This document shows, one piece after another, positions 1 through 10,181 of a stretch of DNA of 64,000 nt; position 1 is the first letter of the stretch, and each line of letters opens with the position of its first letter. Position numbers and translations under genes: made by a program. Source of the stretch: Aphanomyces cochlioides (taxonomy: Eukaryota; Oomycota; Saprolegniomycetes; Saprolegniales; Verrucalvaceae); the NCBI GenBank assembly GCA_019828595.1, contig JAHQRK010000001.1, positions 1,984,001 through 2,048,000 of the forward strand. The letters are read 5' to 3'. The notes under the pieces were generated by a model. That model saw only the letters and a program-made list of their open reading frames with translations, did no database searches and was not told the origin of the DNA.

Positions 1-234
1 GCTTTCTTGAAACATAGAATCTACGCCGTGCCTCGTTTCGTGCGGCAGTTGCGCACACGACACGTCACTGGCACGATGAAACATGAAAAGGCCAAGCTGA
101 GGAAACAAGGCGTCGAGCTCGATGCAGTCGACGGCGACCGCATTTTTTATTGGGACCGCACGAAGGCAAGACCAACGTACTCGGAACTGACGCCCAGCGT
201 CTACCACGACGTAATCACGACATCTCGGCTGTAA
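1..234 (+). CDS. partial ORF at window edge, unidentified
   Basis: The frame is open from the first base to a TAA at 232-234, so this may be the 3' end of a gene that begins before the window. The peptide is basic in its first half and contains VELDAVDGDRIFYWD. An AVDG motif after a basic helix is seen in family-25 glycosyltransferases, but nothing else of that family is visible. It could equally be a chance ORF. No function assigned. Confidence 0.3.
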   Translation, partial: AFLKHRIYAVPRFVRQLRTRHVTGTMKHEKAKLRKQGVELDAVDGDRIFYWDRTKARPTYSELTPSVYHDVITTSRL

Positions 235-740
235 TCATAGAAGGCTCCATGCAAACTGAATCCACGAACTCTCACGTTGTTGATTGATTTCGTCGACGAC
301 TCAAGTCGACAGCATGTCAGGCCGCACGAGTGCCAAGTGCGAGACAACCACCACATTCTCGATACAAAGACGCTCCACCTTCCTCTCGAGCCATGCGCAG
401 AAAGGCCATCAAGTGGACGACAGCACATTGCAAGACACAAACGCACCACTGATGACATTTCGACCGCTTGAATTGCCGTGGTGTTGTCCAGACTTTACCC
501 CGCATTGCAAATGATATATCGCAGGGCGGTACTGTAAACTCTACGTACAAGTAGACGTTGGTAACTTTGTCGATGGACGAATTGACTCACTTCATGGCCT
601 TCGTCTTGCTGGCTGGAATTCGTACTTGCGCAGTAGAGGAAGACGACTAGCAACAACGCCCAACCTGGGTACACCAGCTCATGTCTTGTGATAGTTTTTC
701 GCAATTTGAGATCCATGTAAGCCGTTGCTACCAATCCCAC

Positions 741-777
741 CTCGGTTACTTGAAACTTTCAAGTACCGGTAACCGAG
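741..777. repeat. imperfect inverted repeat / hairpin
   Basis: Outer arms CTCGGTTAC and GTAACCGAG are perfectly complementary. Inside them TTGAAA and TTTCAA pair around one base, with a short unpaired GTACCG on one side. It lies in non-coding DNA. It could be a terminator-like hairpin, a transposon relic or chance. Confidence 0.5.
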
Positions 778-938
778 GCTCAACATAACAGACAATCGCA
801 GGCGTTTTTCAACGTGCGGAACGCTTGGCGCGCTGCCAAATAAGAGCAAGGGGAGCCAGCAAGTGGCGAGATAGAGAGTGCGCTGGGTGCATTTCTTCCA
901 TGAGAAAAACCACCGACGCCTCCAGACTTCCAGGTATC

Positions 939-966
939 TTTCCGGATAATTCGAATTATCCGGAAA
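939..966. promoter_or_regulatory. 28-bp perfect palindrome with two CCGGATAA half-sites
   Basis: The half-site TTTCCGGATAATTC is followed immediately by its exact reverse complement, giving 28 bp of perfect dyad symmetry. It holds two copies of the TCCGGATAA element that recurs upstream of genes in this window (see the element entries near 10134, 46696 and 51889). Perfect symmetry suits a dimeric DNA-binding protein. No gene is recognised beside it. Confidence 0.6.
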
Positions 967-2757
967 ATGAGTCTATAATTAAACCCAGCTGGGCGTTATT
1001 TAAATAAAACGTTGAAGCCATTCAAAGAAACGTGGCGAGCTCCCGCCGCCATCGGAAGCTCAGATTCGACTGTGTTCTCACGTGCGCTGTGTGGAATCCT
1101 GAGGAAGGGAACGACTTGACTCTTCTCTCCCTCTGTCTCGTGATATCTCTCTCTCTCGTAGGCTGAGCTTTCGCAGCTCGAAAGGACGACACAAGACAAC
1201 GTGGTAATAACACACAGTCATCCACGAGTGTACGACTGCCACCACCTGGGTGCGAGTTCATGAATGAACCACGTATCGGAATGGCGTTACAATCTTGGAA
1301 TGCAAGGATCCATCCTGCGCGGCGTGTGTGTTGTTGTCCTGACATGCTGCTTCTTTCTTGAAGGCAACGAGACCGACCACTTCTCCACAGTTGGCTTCAT
1401 TGCGATTGTTGTTCAACTTGATTCTTGAAGGTAATAAGTACAACGGACAGACGATCAGGATCCCGCCGAGGATTCCTAGAGCATGCTGGCTGCGAACAAC
1501 GCTCGTCAGTGGTGCATCTTCATGTCCAGTCAAGCGGCGGCGCTGACCACCGAGACATGCATTTTCTTCAGTCCAGCTGGTTATATTTACAGAGACTATC
1601 TCATTAAAGTCGACGAGAAAAATATTTTTTAATTCTCCAACTCGAATACATGCGACAGCCATTTTCCCAATTTTCGGGGGAAGTGATAAATTTCACTCAT
1701 ATTTCACACTTTTCTTCCTCTAATTTGCACTTGTTGATGCACGACCTTTCAATTGTCAAGGGAAAGAAGAGGTACACCGTACAGAGTCGGTTTCAGTGAC
1801 GGAAAGAAGCAAGTCTTGGACAACAACTGACCATGTATTCTGTCAGTCGGATGCTTGGAGAGCAACTAGACTCTCTCGAATCGTCGTGGAAGCCAGCTGT
1901 GCTGCGTTTGGATTCCGCACTGCAATGTGAATGTGAAGCAAAAATCCATTGCAGTTCGTCGCCCGTGTTTCATAGTGTGCATATATTGGACTTTCCCCTC
2001 TGTGTAATAGGCACTCTTCGTACGCCAGGATGATTAACCACTTGTGTGGACGCATAATCAAACCATTACGTCCGATTCGATTGGCGGTGCGCTTCGAAGT
2101 ACACAGACGGGTGTAGTGGATTTCTGTCCAGCCTCGCTAGACTTCCCTCGAGTAAAAACAGCTCGAAAATTTGCAACATTTCCAACTCCCTTATTCAAGT
2201 ACATATCTACCAGGTATACATATTCCAAGTATAATGTCGAACATTGCCGCAGCCGTTTGGGCCGGGCTCAATCGATTCAAGATAATTCAGGCCGTGGAAG
2301 GTCAGTGGACATTTAACGTATACGTTTAATAGGAGAGGCGAATCTCAGCATCCCTTTGTCTCGGGGAAGAGTGGCTTCACCATTTTTGCACGATGCACGT
2401 TTGACCACTTGGCCGTCGTCCTAGCTTGTTTCTCAGTGTGCCTTTCTTGTGTCTATCTTCGACGCAACACGCGGCCAACCACTTGGAGGATTTACAACCC
2501 CCCACACCCATCGAAATGACATGGCTTTCGACATGGCGCTTCCCGAGGTTTTGATTTTAATATGGGAATTTGTATACCATGTCAACCTGCCTCTATAATT
2601 GGAAGTAACGGAGACACCTGGTAAGCGTCGTGTCCTTTTTTGTACATGTTTGTGTTTTTTTTGGAATTTCCAGGCGATGGTTGGGCACTTTCCATTCGAC
2701 AGGGTCGAAGGCAGCCGCTATCTTACTCCTATTTATCCACGTAAATCTGCAGCCGCG

Positions 2758-3183
2758 ATGGACTCTCGCCTCTTCGTGCTGCTCCATGCGATCGTCCTAG
2801 CCGCTCTGGTCTCCGCGCGGGATTCAATTACATGGCCAACGCTCAGCGAAGCCAACTACAGCAGCACAGCGAGCGAGCCGTTGTATCACCAAGTGAATTG
2901 CGAACCGGTCGAACAGGCCATGACGCCAGTCTGCGGCGACAAAGACGAACGACTTTACCATGCATACGTGTGTGAAAAGCAGTGTATAGACGCTGTGAAG
3001 CAGCTCTTGCGACGAAAGGATGACACCCATGCACTCTGCCTGACCGAATGGAAAGCCATTGACCGTGTCCAATCCGTCGAGTGTACTGGAGAACTCGCTG
3101 CGTTCATGCCGAGCACGAACAGCGTGACGACGATTGCGTCTGCGATCTTGAGCATCTTTGTGCTCTTCTCGTGCACAAGTTGA
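2758..3183 (+). CDS. small secreted Cys-rich protein, probably GPI-anchored
   Basis: The 141-residue product starts at the ATG at 2758; an in-frame extension upstream to 2599 lacks signal-peptide character and is probably 5' UTR. Residues 1-20 (MDSRLFVLLHAIVLAALVSA) form a clear signal peptide. The middle has about six cysteines (NCEPVEQ, VCGDKDE, VCEKQC, LCLTEW, ECTGEL). The C-terminus ends in a hydrophobic tail (IASAILSIFVLFSCTS) after a small-residue stretch, which is typical of a GPI signal. The family is not recognised. It resembles the small secreted Cys-rich proteins common in oomycetes; a role at the cell surface is inference. A single exon is assumed. Confidence 0.7.
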   Translation: MDSRLFVLLHAIVLAALVSARDSITWPTLSEANYSSTASEPLYHQVNCEPVEQAMTPVCGDKDERLYHAYVCEKQCIDAVKQLLRRKDDTHALCLTEWKAIDRVQSVECTGELAAFMPSTNSVTTIASAILSIFVLFSCTS

Positions 3184-3310
3184 ACGCGCTAGATACGAAT
3201 AGGGATAGATTCCGAAGCAGTAGAGCTTCGACCGACGACCATCGGCCATAATTAATAGACCCGGTCACGTGGTGAATTCAAGATGCTTTACAACGAGTAC
3301 GCATGCACTT

Positions 3311-3799
3311 TTAAGCTGGAAGGACTACTTTGGGACGGTTTGGATTGTTCTCCACGAGCCATTTGCCAAGGCGCGTGACGGCTTGGAGTCCCATCGGCTT
3401 GTCCTTGCACAGCATGACCAATCCCCGCGACAGCACTTGCGTAAACTTCTCAGGACCAGAGTTGACATTGGTCAAGTAGTGGTGGGCCGCCTCCGCCGTC
3501 GCAATCGCCTCTGGCTGGTTCATGCCTCGAAGAGACGAATAGATTTGCAATTCGTGCGTCCCACCAGCTGGAGCCAGGTAGAGTGATTCGGCGAGACGGT
3601 AGTAGTCTGGCTTGGTCTTCGTGAGCTGCGTCGCGCGGAGATTAGCGGTTGAGAAGGCTCGGAGGTACTTGGCATTCGTGCCCGTGTTGACGATGATCGC
3701 GACGAGCCCACCAGGTTCTGCATCGTAGAGCGAGATCGAGTGATCGTTGTCCTCAAAGAGGACGTTGACTTGGAAGACTGGCCCTGGAAGCTGCGCCAT
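3311..3799 (-). CDS. DPY-30/RIIa-like domain protein, putative axonemal
   Basis: The 162-residue product starts at ATG 3799. The last 45 residues, including LSRGLVMLCKDKPMGLQAV and LGKWLVENNPNRPKV, match the DPY-30 helical pair seen in adenylate-kinase-like and radial-spoke-associated flagellar proteins (x-L-x2-L...P...A-x-L-x2-W-L-x-NNP). The N-terminal ~100 residues are not recognised. It is divergent from the spliced gene beginning at 3873 (only ~73 bp between start codons), whose product may also be ciliary, so co-expression during zoospore formation is a reasonable inference. The DPY-30 assignment is fairly good; the axonemal location is inferred. Confidence 0.65.
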   Translation of the reverse strand: MAQLPGPVFQVNVLFEDNDHSISLYDAEPGGLVAIIVNTGTNAKYLRAFSTANLRATQLTKTKPDYYRLAESLYLAPAGGTHELQIYSSLRGMNQPEAIATAEAAHHYLTNVNSGPEKFTQVLSRGLVMLCKDKPMGLQAVTRLGKWLVENNPNRPKVVLPA

Positions 3800-3872
3800 G
3801 ACAATGAACCGTCGCTCAATACTCAAAAATGGAGACGCGAGCGTTACACGAGAAGAAATAGACTCGACAGCG

Positions 3873-6800
3873 ATGAGCGAGAGCCATGTGGCTCTGCCTG
3901 GCCATCCCGGTAGAGTTCCTCATGAAGAGACGTGGTGATAGCGCTGCTGGTGGTTGTAGAGGCCAAGAAGGTCAAGTGGACGCTCGCGATCGAAGTCTCG
4001 CTCAACGAAAGCGAGTTTGTCAATCCAGCCTTTCGCTATCGCTTCATCGATGGAAGCAAGAAAGTGACGCCGGTATGTAGCCAAGACGTTGATGTTCCTC
4101 ACGTCATCTAGCCTGTGGGAGCTGCAGGCGCATGGGTTGCCATCACTGCCGATGGAGCATTAGCCACTCCTGTACCCAACGCGCCTCCTGCTGCGAGTGG
4201 AAAACCTCCATCGTCAGCCAGACAGCAGCAGACTCAGGCTGCAGCAGCTGTGGATGCGCACCTTGGAGCTGTGACGGAAGGAACGCAGAAGTACTTTCGC
4301 CACGAGCATGTCGTCGCTGATGTCGAAGTCACCGAGGCATTTGCAACCAAACTGCATGAGAATCCAATGTTGACGTTGTTTCTCGGAGACCAGTCGACCG
4401 TCGGCGCCACGGCAGTCGGTGATCATTCAACGATTGCTGGTCGCAACTACATCACATTCGTTGAGCTCGACGTGAGTCCTCTCTTGGGTGGCGATCTTGT
4501 CGTGGAACAGCAGTGGGGCAGCGAAGCCCCAGCGAAGGATCGGCATCTACCACTTGGCGTTCCAATCGTTCCATGCCACGGTAGAGCCATCCCTTGACGG
4601 ATCTGTGACTTTCGTAGGCATTCGTTCGCTTGTCGTTCGCGTCAAAGTGGAGCAGCCCATTCTCTCTCCATCCTTGGTCAAAGAGCTCAACCCGATCACG
4701 TTAAGTCTCCGCAAGGTCAACAACCTGCCGGGGATCACAGTCCAAGCCAAACCACTCCTCCAATACATCACACCGACGCCGCATGTTGCTCTGCACAAGT
4801 GCTGCATACCAGCGTACGCTTCATTTCGCCTGCCGCTGCTTCCAAATCGAGTTGTCCGCACCGGTGGCATCTTGCAGGTGCAGTCTTGGCTCTTCGCTCT
4901 TGGCGTCATCGTCAATCGCGTAGGATACGATGGTCGTTTGGAACCACAGGACGACGTTCCTGTCCAGTCACTTTGATCGAGTCAAGCTACGAGAGCTCTT
5001 GTCCTCTGGAGCTGTCGAAGTGGAAGTCCATGACCGAGACGTCAAGTTGGATCAAAAATATATCGACTTGGTGAAAAAATGGGAAAGCGCCATTGGAAAA
5101 CCGATCGAAGGAGCGCATGATCCGCACACGAATGGCCACGCCCATGGCAATGCCGTTGCAAAGATGGACGTCTTCTACGTTGATGAAATAGCCAAACAAG
5201 ACATCCAAGCACTCTTTGTCGGCGCTGGGGATGGCAATCCTCATGGCTTGGCGTCATTTCGGCTCTATGAACTCATCACGATGGTCCGTGATGCGACTCT
5301 GGAGATGCAATTTCATGTCTTCAATAGAGCTCAGCCCAGCATCTTCAATCTCAATCTGGCAGCAACAAACCCTTCGCACAATTAGCATTTACAGCCGATG
5401 TCGTCCAGAGAAAGCGTCGAAAGCCGCCAAAGGAAGGATCCGACGAAGAAATCAACCTCTCCCAGGTATGATGGACTAATGAACGACAGTGACGGTGAAT
5501 TGTAGCTTGAAAAACTTGTGCGGCAACCTGGCGCTTACTTAACCTGCCTCACTGCGCTCTCAATCGACGTCACGCTACAGCATGCCCTGACGAAAGACGA
5601 GAAGACCAACGGCGCGTTCAGTCGCATGGTTGTCGTGATGCCGTACAATGACGTGGCAACGCTCCAGAGCATTTCAAAAGCCATCGAGACGGTCAATTCC
5701 CAAACTTTGCCGGGCGTGCCACTTCGATCGTACCAACTGACTGCTGCGCAAAAGCAAGCGTGCGATCTTGGAGAGCTCAATCTCATCACGGGATTCCAAG
5801 TCATCGATGCCAACTTCCGCATGATCTTTCTTGAAGGCTTGGCGACGTCTGGTATGACGACGGTCACGAATTTAGTCCCTCGCACGACGGCCAACTCGAC
5901 CACGACGGGCTTTCGCATGTTTTCCAACCCTGACATTCGCTTCAGCCAGCGACTCTACACTGCATTTGACGTTGACTTGAAGCGCATCAAGCTCCGAGAT
6001 CCCCTGCCTGATATTACAAAGCGTCCAGAGCTCTACATGCGATCGAAAGTGTCGGAGAACTGCTTCCAGGCGCTCAACAGACTCAGCGACGTGCGCAAGG
6101 TAGGCCATGGCCATTCGCGTTGCGATTCAAAATCTTGGTGGACGTAGGCAAACCGCCTCATGGAACTGTTGGCTCTGGATTTGTTTCCAACGGTGGCCAT
6201 GTTGCTCGAAGTCGAAAGCAAATACGGCGAGAGCATCACGCTCCAAGATATCCACGGCAGCGAGCACCATGCAGCCAAGCAGCAAATCTTACGCCAGCTC
6301 CAAGCGCCGCTGACGGACGACCAGACTGACAAGAGCCATAACACACAAACGACAAGTCCAACCAAGACAAATGAGAGACGCTTGCGGCATACCATGCCCG
6401 AGACGGATTCCACCAACACGCAGTTTGAATTGGCAAAGAAGAACTGGAAACCCAAAGACTACTTGGACATTCGGCGGTACGTCCTTCACGTTCTCCATGC
6501 ATTTCTTGATGATTTTCGAGCAGGCAAGAGCGTCAAGCTGCCGACGAGACGTACGCTCAGTCGAAAGCCATGTTGCCGCCGATTCCTGACAGCCCAGTGT
6601 ACATCTACAGCGGCCAAAAACTCCGCGTAAGGCTTCAAAATGCTCGACAGGTCGACTTAAGACGTTGTAGACGAAGGAGTTGGAGAAAGACAAGATGAGA
6701 GAGCGTCTCGCCAAGGACAAAGATGCAACGTTCACATACAGCACCGAGTTCAATTCGCTCACGATGAGCATGGTCGACGAGACAAAGCTTGCTCTTCTTG

Positions 6801-7603
6801 CAGAGCAAGCGTCGAAAGCCCAAAGGACAACGCCAGGAGGATTTATTTACCCCGCGCCACGACAACCCAGCGAGTTTTACAAGCATAAAGACGCACCGAG
6901 TGCGGCGCGGTGTGAAGATCTCCGCGCTCCATGGATTGAGAATTTGTATCACCCGCAGCCACTGTCCCGCGGCGATGGCGGCAACGAAGACAGTCACAAG
7001 GTTCCATTTGACAGTCTTCCATCCAAGGACATGGTATTTGGCGGCACGAATGCGGATGGCAGCGTCAATCCGGAGTATTTCAAGTCGGTGCATCTCGTTG
7101 GTGACGGTCTCGCCAAGGAAATGGAAGAAGCCAAGGCGAAGGAACACAAAGAATGGCTGGAGAAGATTGTAGTGGACCACGACAACCTTCGTTTCATTGC
7201 ACACGGAGATATTATGGGTCAAGGACGTGCAAGGCCATCAGCACTTGATAAACCGCAAGATATTTTGGCCGGCACTGTGCGTTCCAAGCCACTTCGGATC
7301 GTTCGCAATGCCAAGCTTCCAAGCGGGAAACCAGTTCCTCTCCACGCCATGCCAGTGAGTATTATGAACCAAGACGAGTACAAAGGCGGTGCAAAGCAAG
7401 TGATCGAGCGGGACAGGGATCCATCGCAGTTTGTGGCGAGGACGAATCAAGGCGATCCCAAGGACTTTTTCTTTCCGTCGATCACGCAGATTCTCGTCCC
7501 GAACGTCAACAAGCATACAACGCTGCTCAAGCCAAGGAAACCGCTAGCAGAGAGCGAAAAGACAGGCCTTAGATGGAAGAATCCAAGCCACGAGCCAAGG
7601 TAG
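3873..7603 (+). CDS. large multi-exon protein, possibly CFAP92/KIAA1257-like flagellar protein
   Basis: Ten exons can be joined in frame: 3873-3909, 3942-4072, 4112-4471, 4533-4877, 4924-5283, 5328-5465, 5506-6099, 6148-6476, 6524-6626, 6671-7603, giving about 1109 residues. All introns are GT-AG, 32-61 bp. The junction at 5283/5328 is the least certain (acceptor 5339 also works). An alternative ATG lies at 3804, only 4 bp from the start of the minus gene. Conserved-looking blocks include VVWNHRTTFLSSHFDRVKLR, a beta-rich block ending in RSKVSENCFQALNRL, and a charged helix (QERQAADETYAQSK). The overall pattern recalls CFAP92, but this is memory of family style only. The neighbouring DPY-30-like gene fits a flagellar role. 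Confidence 0.6.
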
Positions 7604-7721
7604 AGCACGTCTCGAGCTTCATGGAGCGCACCCTCTGGGATCGCCGTAGGACGGCTTCCAAAACCTCATCTTTTTATTTGCGAGCCTTCGCATTTCTTTT
7701 TCTTTTTTAATAAAGAAAGCA

Positions 7722-7753
7722 TATTTGCGAAGACCGTTTTTTTGGTCTTCGCA
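7722..7753. repeat. subterminal hairpin inside the transposon
   Basis: TGCGAAGACC and GGTCTTCGCA are exact inverted repeats separated by a T-rich loop, close to the left end of the Harbinger-like element and just before the DUF6818 ORF. It may be a transposase-binding or transcription-control site. The TTCGCATTTCT sequence is also repeated directly nearby. Confidence 0.45.
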
Positions 7754-7777
7754 TTTCTATATTTGTGTTCAATTTGA

Positions 7778-8630
7778 ATGGCTGCAGCATCAAGCAAGAA
7801 GAGTGGACGAGGCAATGGCTGGTGCGCCGAGTCCGTCAATTACATGCTGGATCAAGTGGAAGACATTAGACTTGGAAGGAATGGATGGCTCAAGGTGGAG
7901 CGAGCCTTCAACTCATCCAACTTTGCTGAGCGCGATGCGGACGCTCTGAAGCGGAAGTTTGTTGCGCTCAAGAATCACTCAAAACCGACCGGAGACCCGG
8001 ATTGTCCCCCGGATGTTGCCCGGGCAACAAGAATATGCCGTGCAATCGACATGCAAGCATCGGTTCTTCTCTCTCCGACGACCGAGACGCCGACGGCTAC
8101 GAGAGCAATGACGACCACTCAACAAGAGGAGGTGCCAATATAAATCCATTCCATTTTTACAATAAAATATAGACATTGAAGAGGAAACTCATGCACGCAA
8201 ATACCCACGTGATGACAAGCCCAACCGCACTGGCATGCCGACGAACGAGCTTATCGAATTAAGCAAAGAATTAAGAAAGCGGAGCAGCGGATCATTCTCT
8301 GAGACTGCGTCGTGGTCTGGTACACTCTCTTACACTGCAAAGAGACGTCAAAACTTGGACAAGTTTATCGATGGGGCCATGGCAACAAAGAACGACTCCT
8401 CGGACATGTCTATGATGATAATGATGGACGAACGCGCGGCAGCACGTGAAGTACACCGTCTTGAACAAGAGGAAGCGCGTGATGAACGGCGAATGCAACG
8501 CGAATATCAATGGCAACGGGAACAAACAGAGAGACAACAGAAAGCCGATGAAGAGCGCTTTGAAAGGGAGCGCCGTCGAGACGAGTTTCAGATGGCTTTG
8601 CTAGGCAAGCTATTTAGCTCGAACAAGTGA
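7778..8630 (+). pseudogene. DUF6818 SANT/Myb-like transposon protein, frameshifted
   Basis: Two exons (7778-8131, 8173-8630) are joined by a 41-bp GT-AG intron. Residues 10-95 (GWCAESVNYMLDQVEDI to ICRAIDMQ, with HSKPTGDPDCPPDV) match the DUF6818 domain common in oomycete transposon proteins. Exon 2 encodes a charged coiled coil (EREVHRLEQEEARDERR-like) ending FSSNK. The splice phase and an acidic linker fit only if the frame changes by one base within the TTCTTCTCTCTCC run at about 8064-8076; without the shift, translation meets a stop in the intron. So this copy carries a frameshift or sequencing error. Its presumed role is as the DNA-binding partner of the Harbinger transposase that ends 43 bp away on the other strand. 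Confidence 0.7.
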
Positions 8631-8673
8631 CAAGGATAAATCATGAATAAACTTTACTTGCTTTGAATCTTTC

Positions 8674-9890
8674 TTACACTCCAAAAACGTTCTTGATTTC
8701 GCTTATTCCAGTGCGACGAACGCGGAAATTGTACAAACGAAAGATGTTGTTGAGTCGTACGGCTCTCAAATCGGGGTCAAACGGTAGTGGAAGTTGAAAT
8801 TGTCGGTACACTTTTCCAACGGCTCCCATTCCCCACTCCGCTGCTTGTTGCAATGAGACTATCGAGTCACTCATCGCCTGCAAGGCAAGACGGCACTCGG
8901 GCGGCTGTCTATCCAGATCGCCTTCCTTTAGTGGCGATATCACTTTCCCTTCACAACGGCCTGTCACGGGAGACGCAGAGACAGCGACAATTTTCATTCC
9001 CGTCTTGGCGACGGGAATGAAAATTGTCCCGGTCGTGCAATAAACACTTGGAGTCGACGGCTGACCTCACCGTCGTTCCAAGAGCCTGGACAGTTATGCC
9101 GTCCCCAAATCAATGTTCCATCCAAGCCAAAGCAGAGTACACCAGTAACAAAGACCGAGTGCAGCCAACCTAATAGAAAGTACATGTCATAGAACGTTAA
9201 TGAATAGAGTTTGTATTTACCATTATATAAAGCATTTTGCAAATCCGTTCGACTGGGCGCTTGGACGGGAAGGTTTTGTCGTCCAAAAAGGCAAATACAC
9301 CATGAACAAGTGGCTCTCGCGCGTTTGATTTTTCAGCCCAAATCGTTTAAACCTGTTGATCCGGCCATACGATTCGAGAATCACCCAGGCTTTCAAGGGC
9401 ATGAGAGAGGGCTATTTCGGCTTTGCGTATGACTCTTGAAAACGTCGCTGGTGCCACACCGAAGAGTTCCTGGAGGGTTTTGTGCTCGACGGCTGCTGTA
9501 TAATAATGGAGAAGCATGGCCAGGACAGCATGAGTATACGGGATCCGTGGAGGTCGTCCTCCACGGCATATCGTGAGTGAACCTTGTAATGCTTTGAAAA
9601 CTCTAATAATAGATTGTCAAATGCCCGTGGCGGTAATGAGACTGTTGAGATGAAGGATGGGGTGTGACGGGATGAATACATGAAGTACCATGGCGATTGC
9701 TCTTGGTTCACGATTAAAGCCACTCCATGGATGGCACGTCGCTCCCTCAACATTATTCGAACACGCAGTGCGCAGGCTATGCGGCGAAGCCGTTGCAGTC
9801 GTGCTGCGCGAGTCAGCAAGAAAACCAGCACCACCAGCATTTCCTTTGTGAAATGCTCGGATATCGACCAATAAAAGTCTTCTTTCATGT
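8674..9890 (-). pseudogene. DDE_4 (Harbinger-type) transposase, decayed
   Basis: Fragments in different frames line up in order with DDE_4 transposases. They are: an N-terminal part (FDNLLLEFSKHY), a helix-turn-helix part (LLHYYTAAVEHKTLQELFGV), NALYNG before a 51-bp GT-AG intron, GWLHSVFVTGVLCFGLDG, HNCPGSWNDGEVSRRLQ, and the C-terminal VISPLKEGDLDR and FRLYNFRVRR. An in-frame stop lies near 9345, frame changes occur near 9550 and 9290, and an inverted duplication at 8986-9028 breaks the ORF after RLQ. The gene cannot make a full transposase as it stands. It is the transposase half of the element bounded at 7657 and 10001. Confidence 0.8.
8986..9028. repeat. 43-nt hairpin: 19-bp perfect inverted repeat
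   Basis: Arms 8986-9004 and 9010-9028 (GACAATTTTCATTCCCGTC and its exact complement) surround a 5-nt loop. It sits where the transposase reading frame is interrupted, between the SRRLQ and MKIVAVSAS segments. One arm probably belonged to the original coding sequence and the other is a templated inverted copy. Confidence 0.85.
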
Positions 9891-10133
9891 TCTAAGAATA
9901 CTCATGATTTGGAGACAAAATCACTCACAAAACATTTCTTTTTGCTCTGTAAAAAAATACAAAAAGATGAGGTGACACAAAAAGAAAGATGAGGTTTTGG
10001 ACCGTTCATAGAATGATGCAAAAAATCTAAAAATACAACTGGGGAGGACCACCTACCCATACAAATTCCTATATAAATCAGATGAATTGATATGGGGGGA
10101 CCCATAGAAAGACAGGTTCATCGAAAAATTCGC

Positions 10134-10144
10134 TATCCGGATAA
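10134..10144. promoter_or_regulatory. TATCCGGATA element upstream of NF-YC
   Basis: The exact palindrome TATCCGGATA lies 38 bp before the ATG of the NF-YC gene. It is one of about eleven sites of this element in the window, most just upstream of start codons. Confidence 0.6.
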
Positions 10145-10181
10145 CGGCTTTGGGGTTTTGTCTGGCAGACAGCAAACGACG

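Larger units (their letters stand above)
235..2757. other. long region without a convincing gene
   Basis: About 2.5 kb in which no ORF looks protein-like. A minus-strand ORF at 1258-1662 has a short hydrophobic stretch (LGILGGILIVCPLYLL) and could be an exon of a small membrane protein, but I cannot build a gene from it. The region holds a 28-bp palindrome (939-966), a hairpin (741-777) and a GGAATTTGTATAC motif (2564-2576) upstream of the secreted-protein gene. The palindrome contains a promoter-like element, so an RNA gene or short transcript near 1000 is possible. Confidence 0.5.
7657..10001. mobile_element. decayed PIF/Harbinger-like DNA transposon
   Basis: The ends carry a 17-bp inverted repeat, TCCAAAACCTCATCTTT, at 7657-7673 and inverted at 9985-10001. 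A second partial copy of this end (CCTCATCTTTTT, inverted) lies just inside the right end near 9961-9972. Between the ends sit two convergent genes: a SANT-like DUF6818 protein on + and a DDE_4-type transposase on -, the two-gene layout typical of PIF/Harbinger elements. I see no clear 3-bp target duplication. The transposase is frameshifted and contains a stop, so the copy is probably inactive unless served in trans. Confidence 0.75.

Noticed and set aside
1022..1345. 107-codon minus-strand ORF in the 5' region
   Set aside because: Arg/Ser-rich and flanked by other random ORFs of similar length; nothing protein-like.
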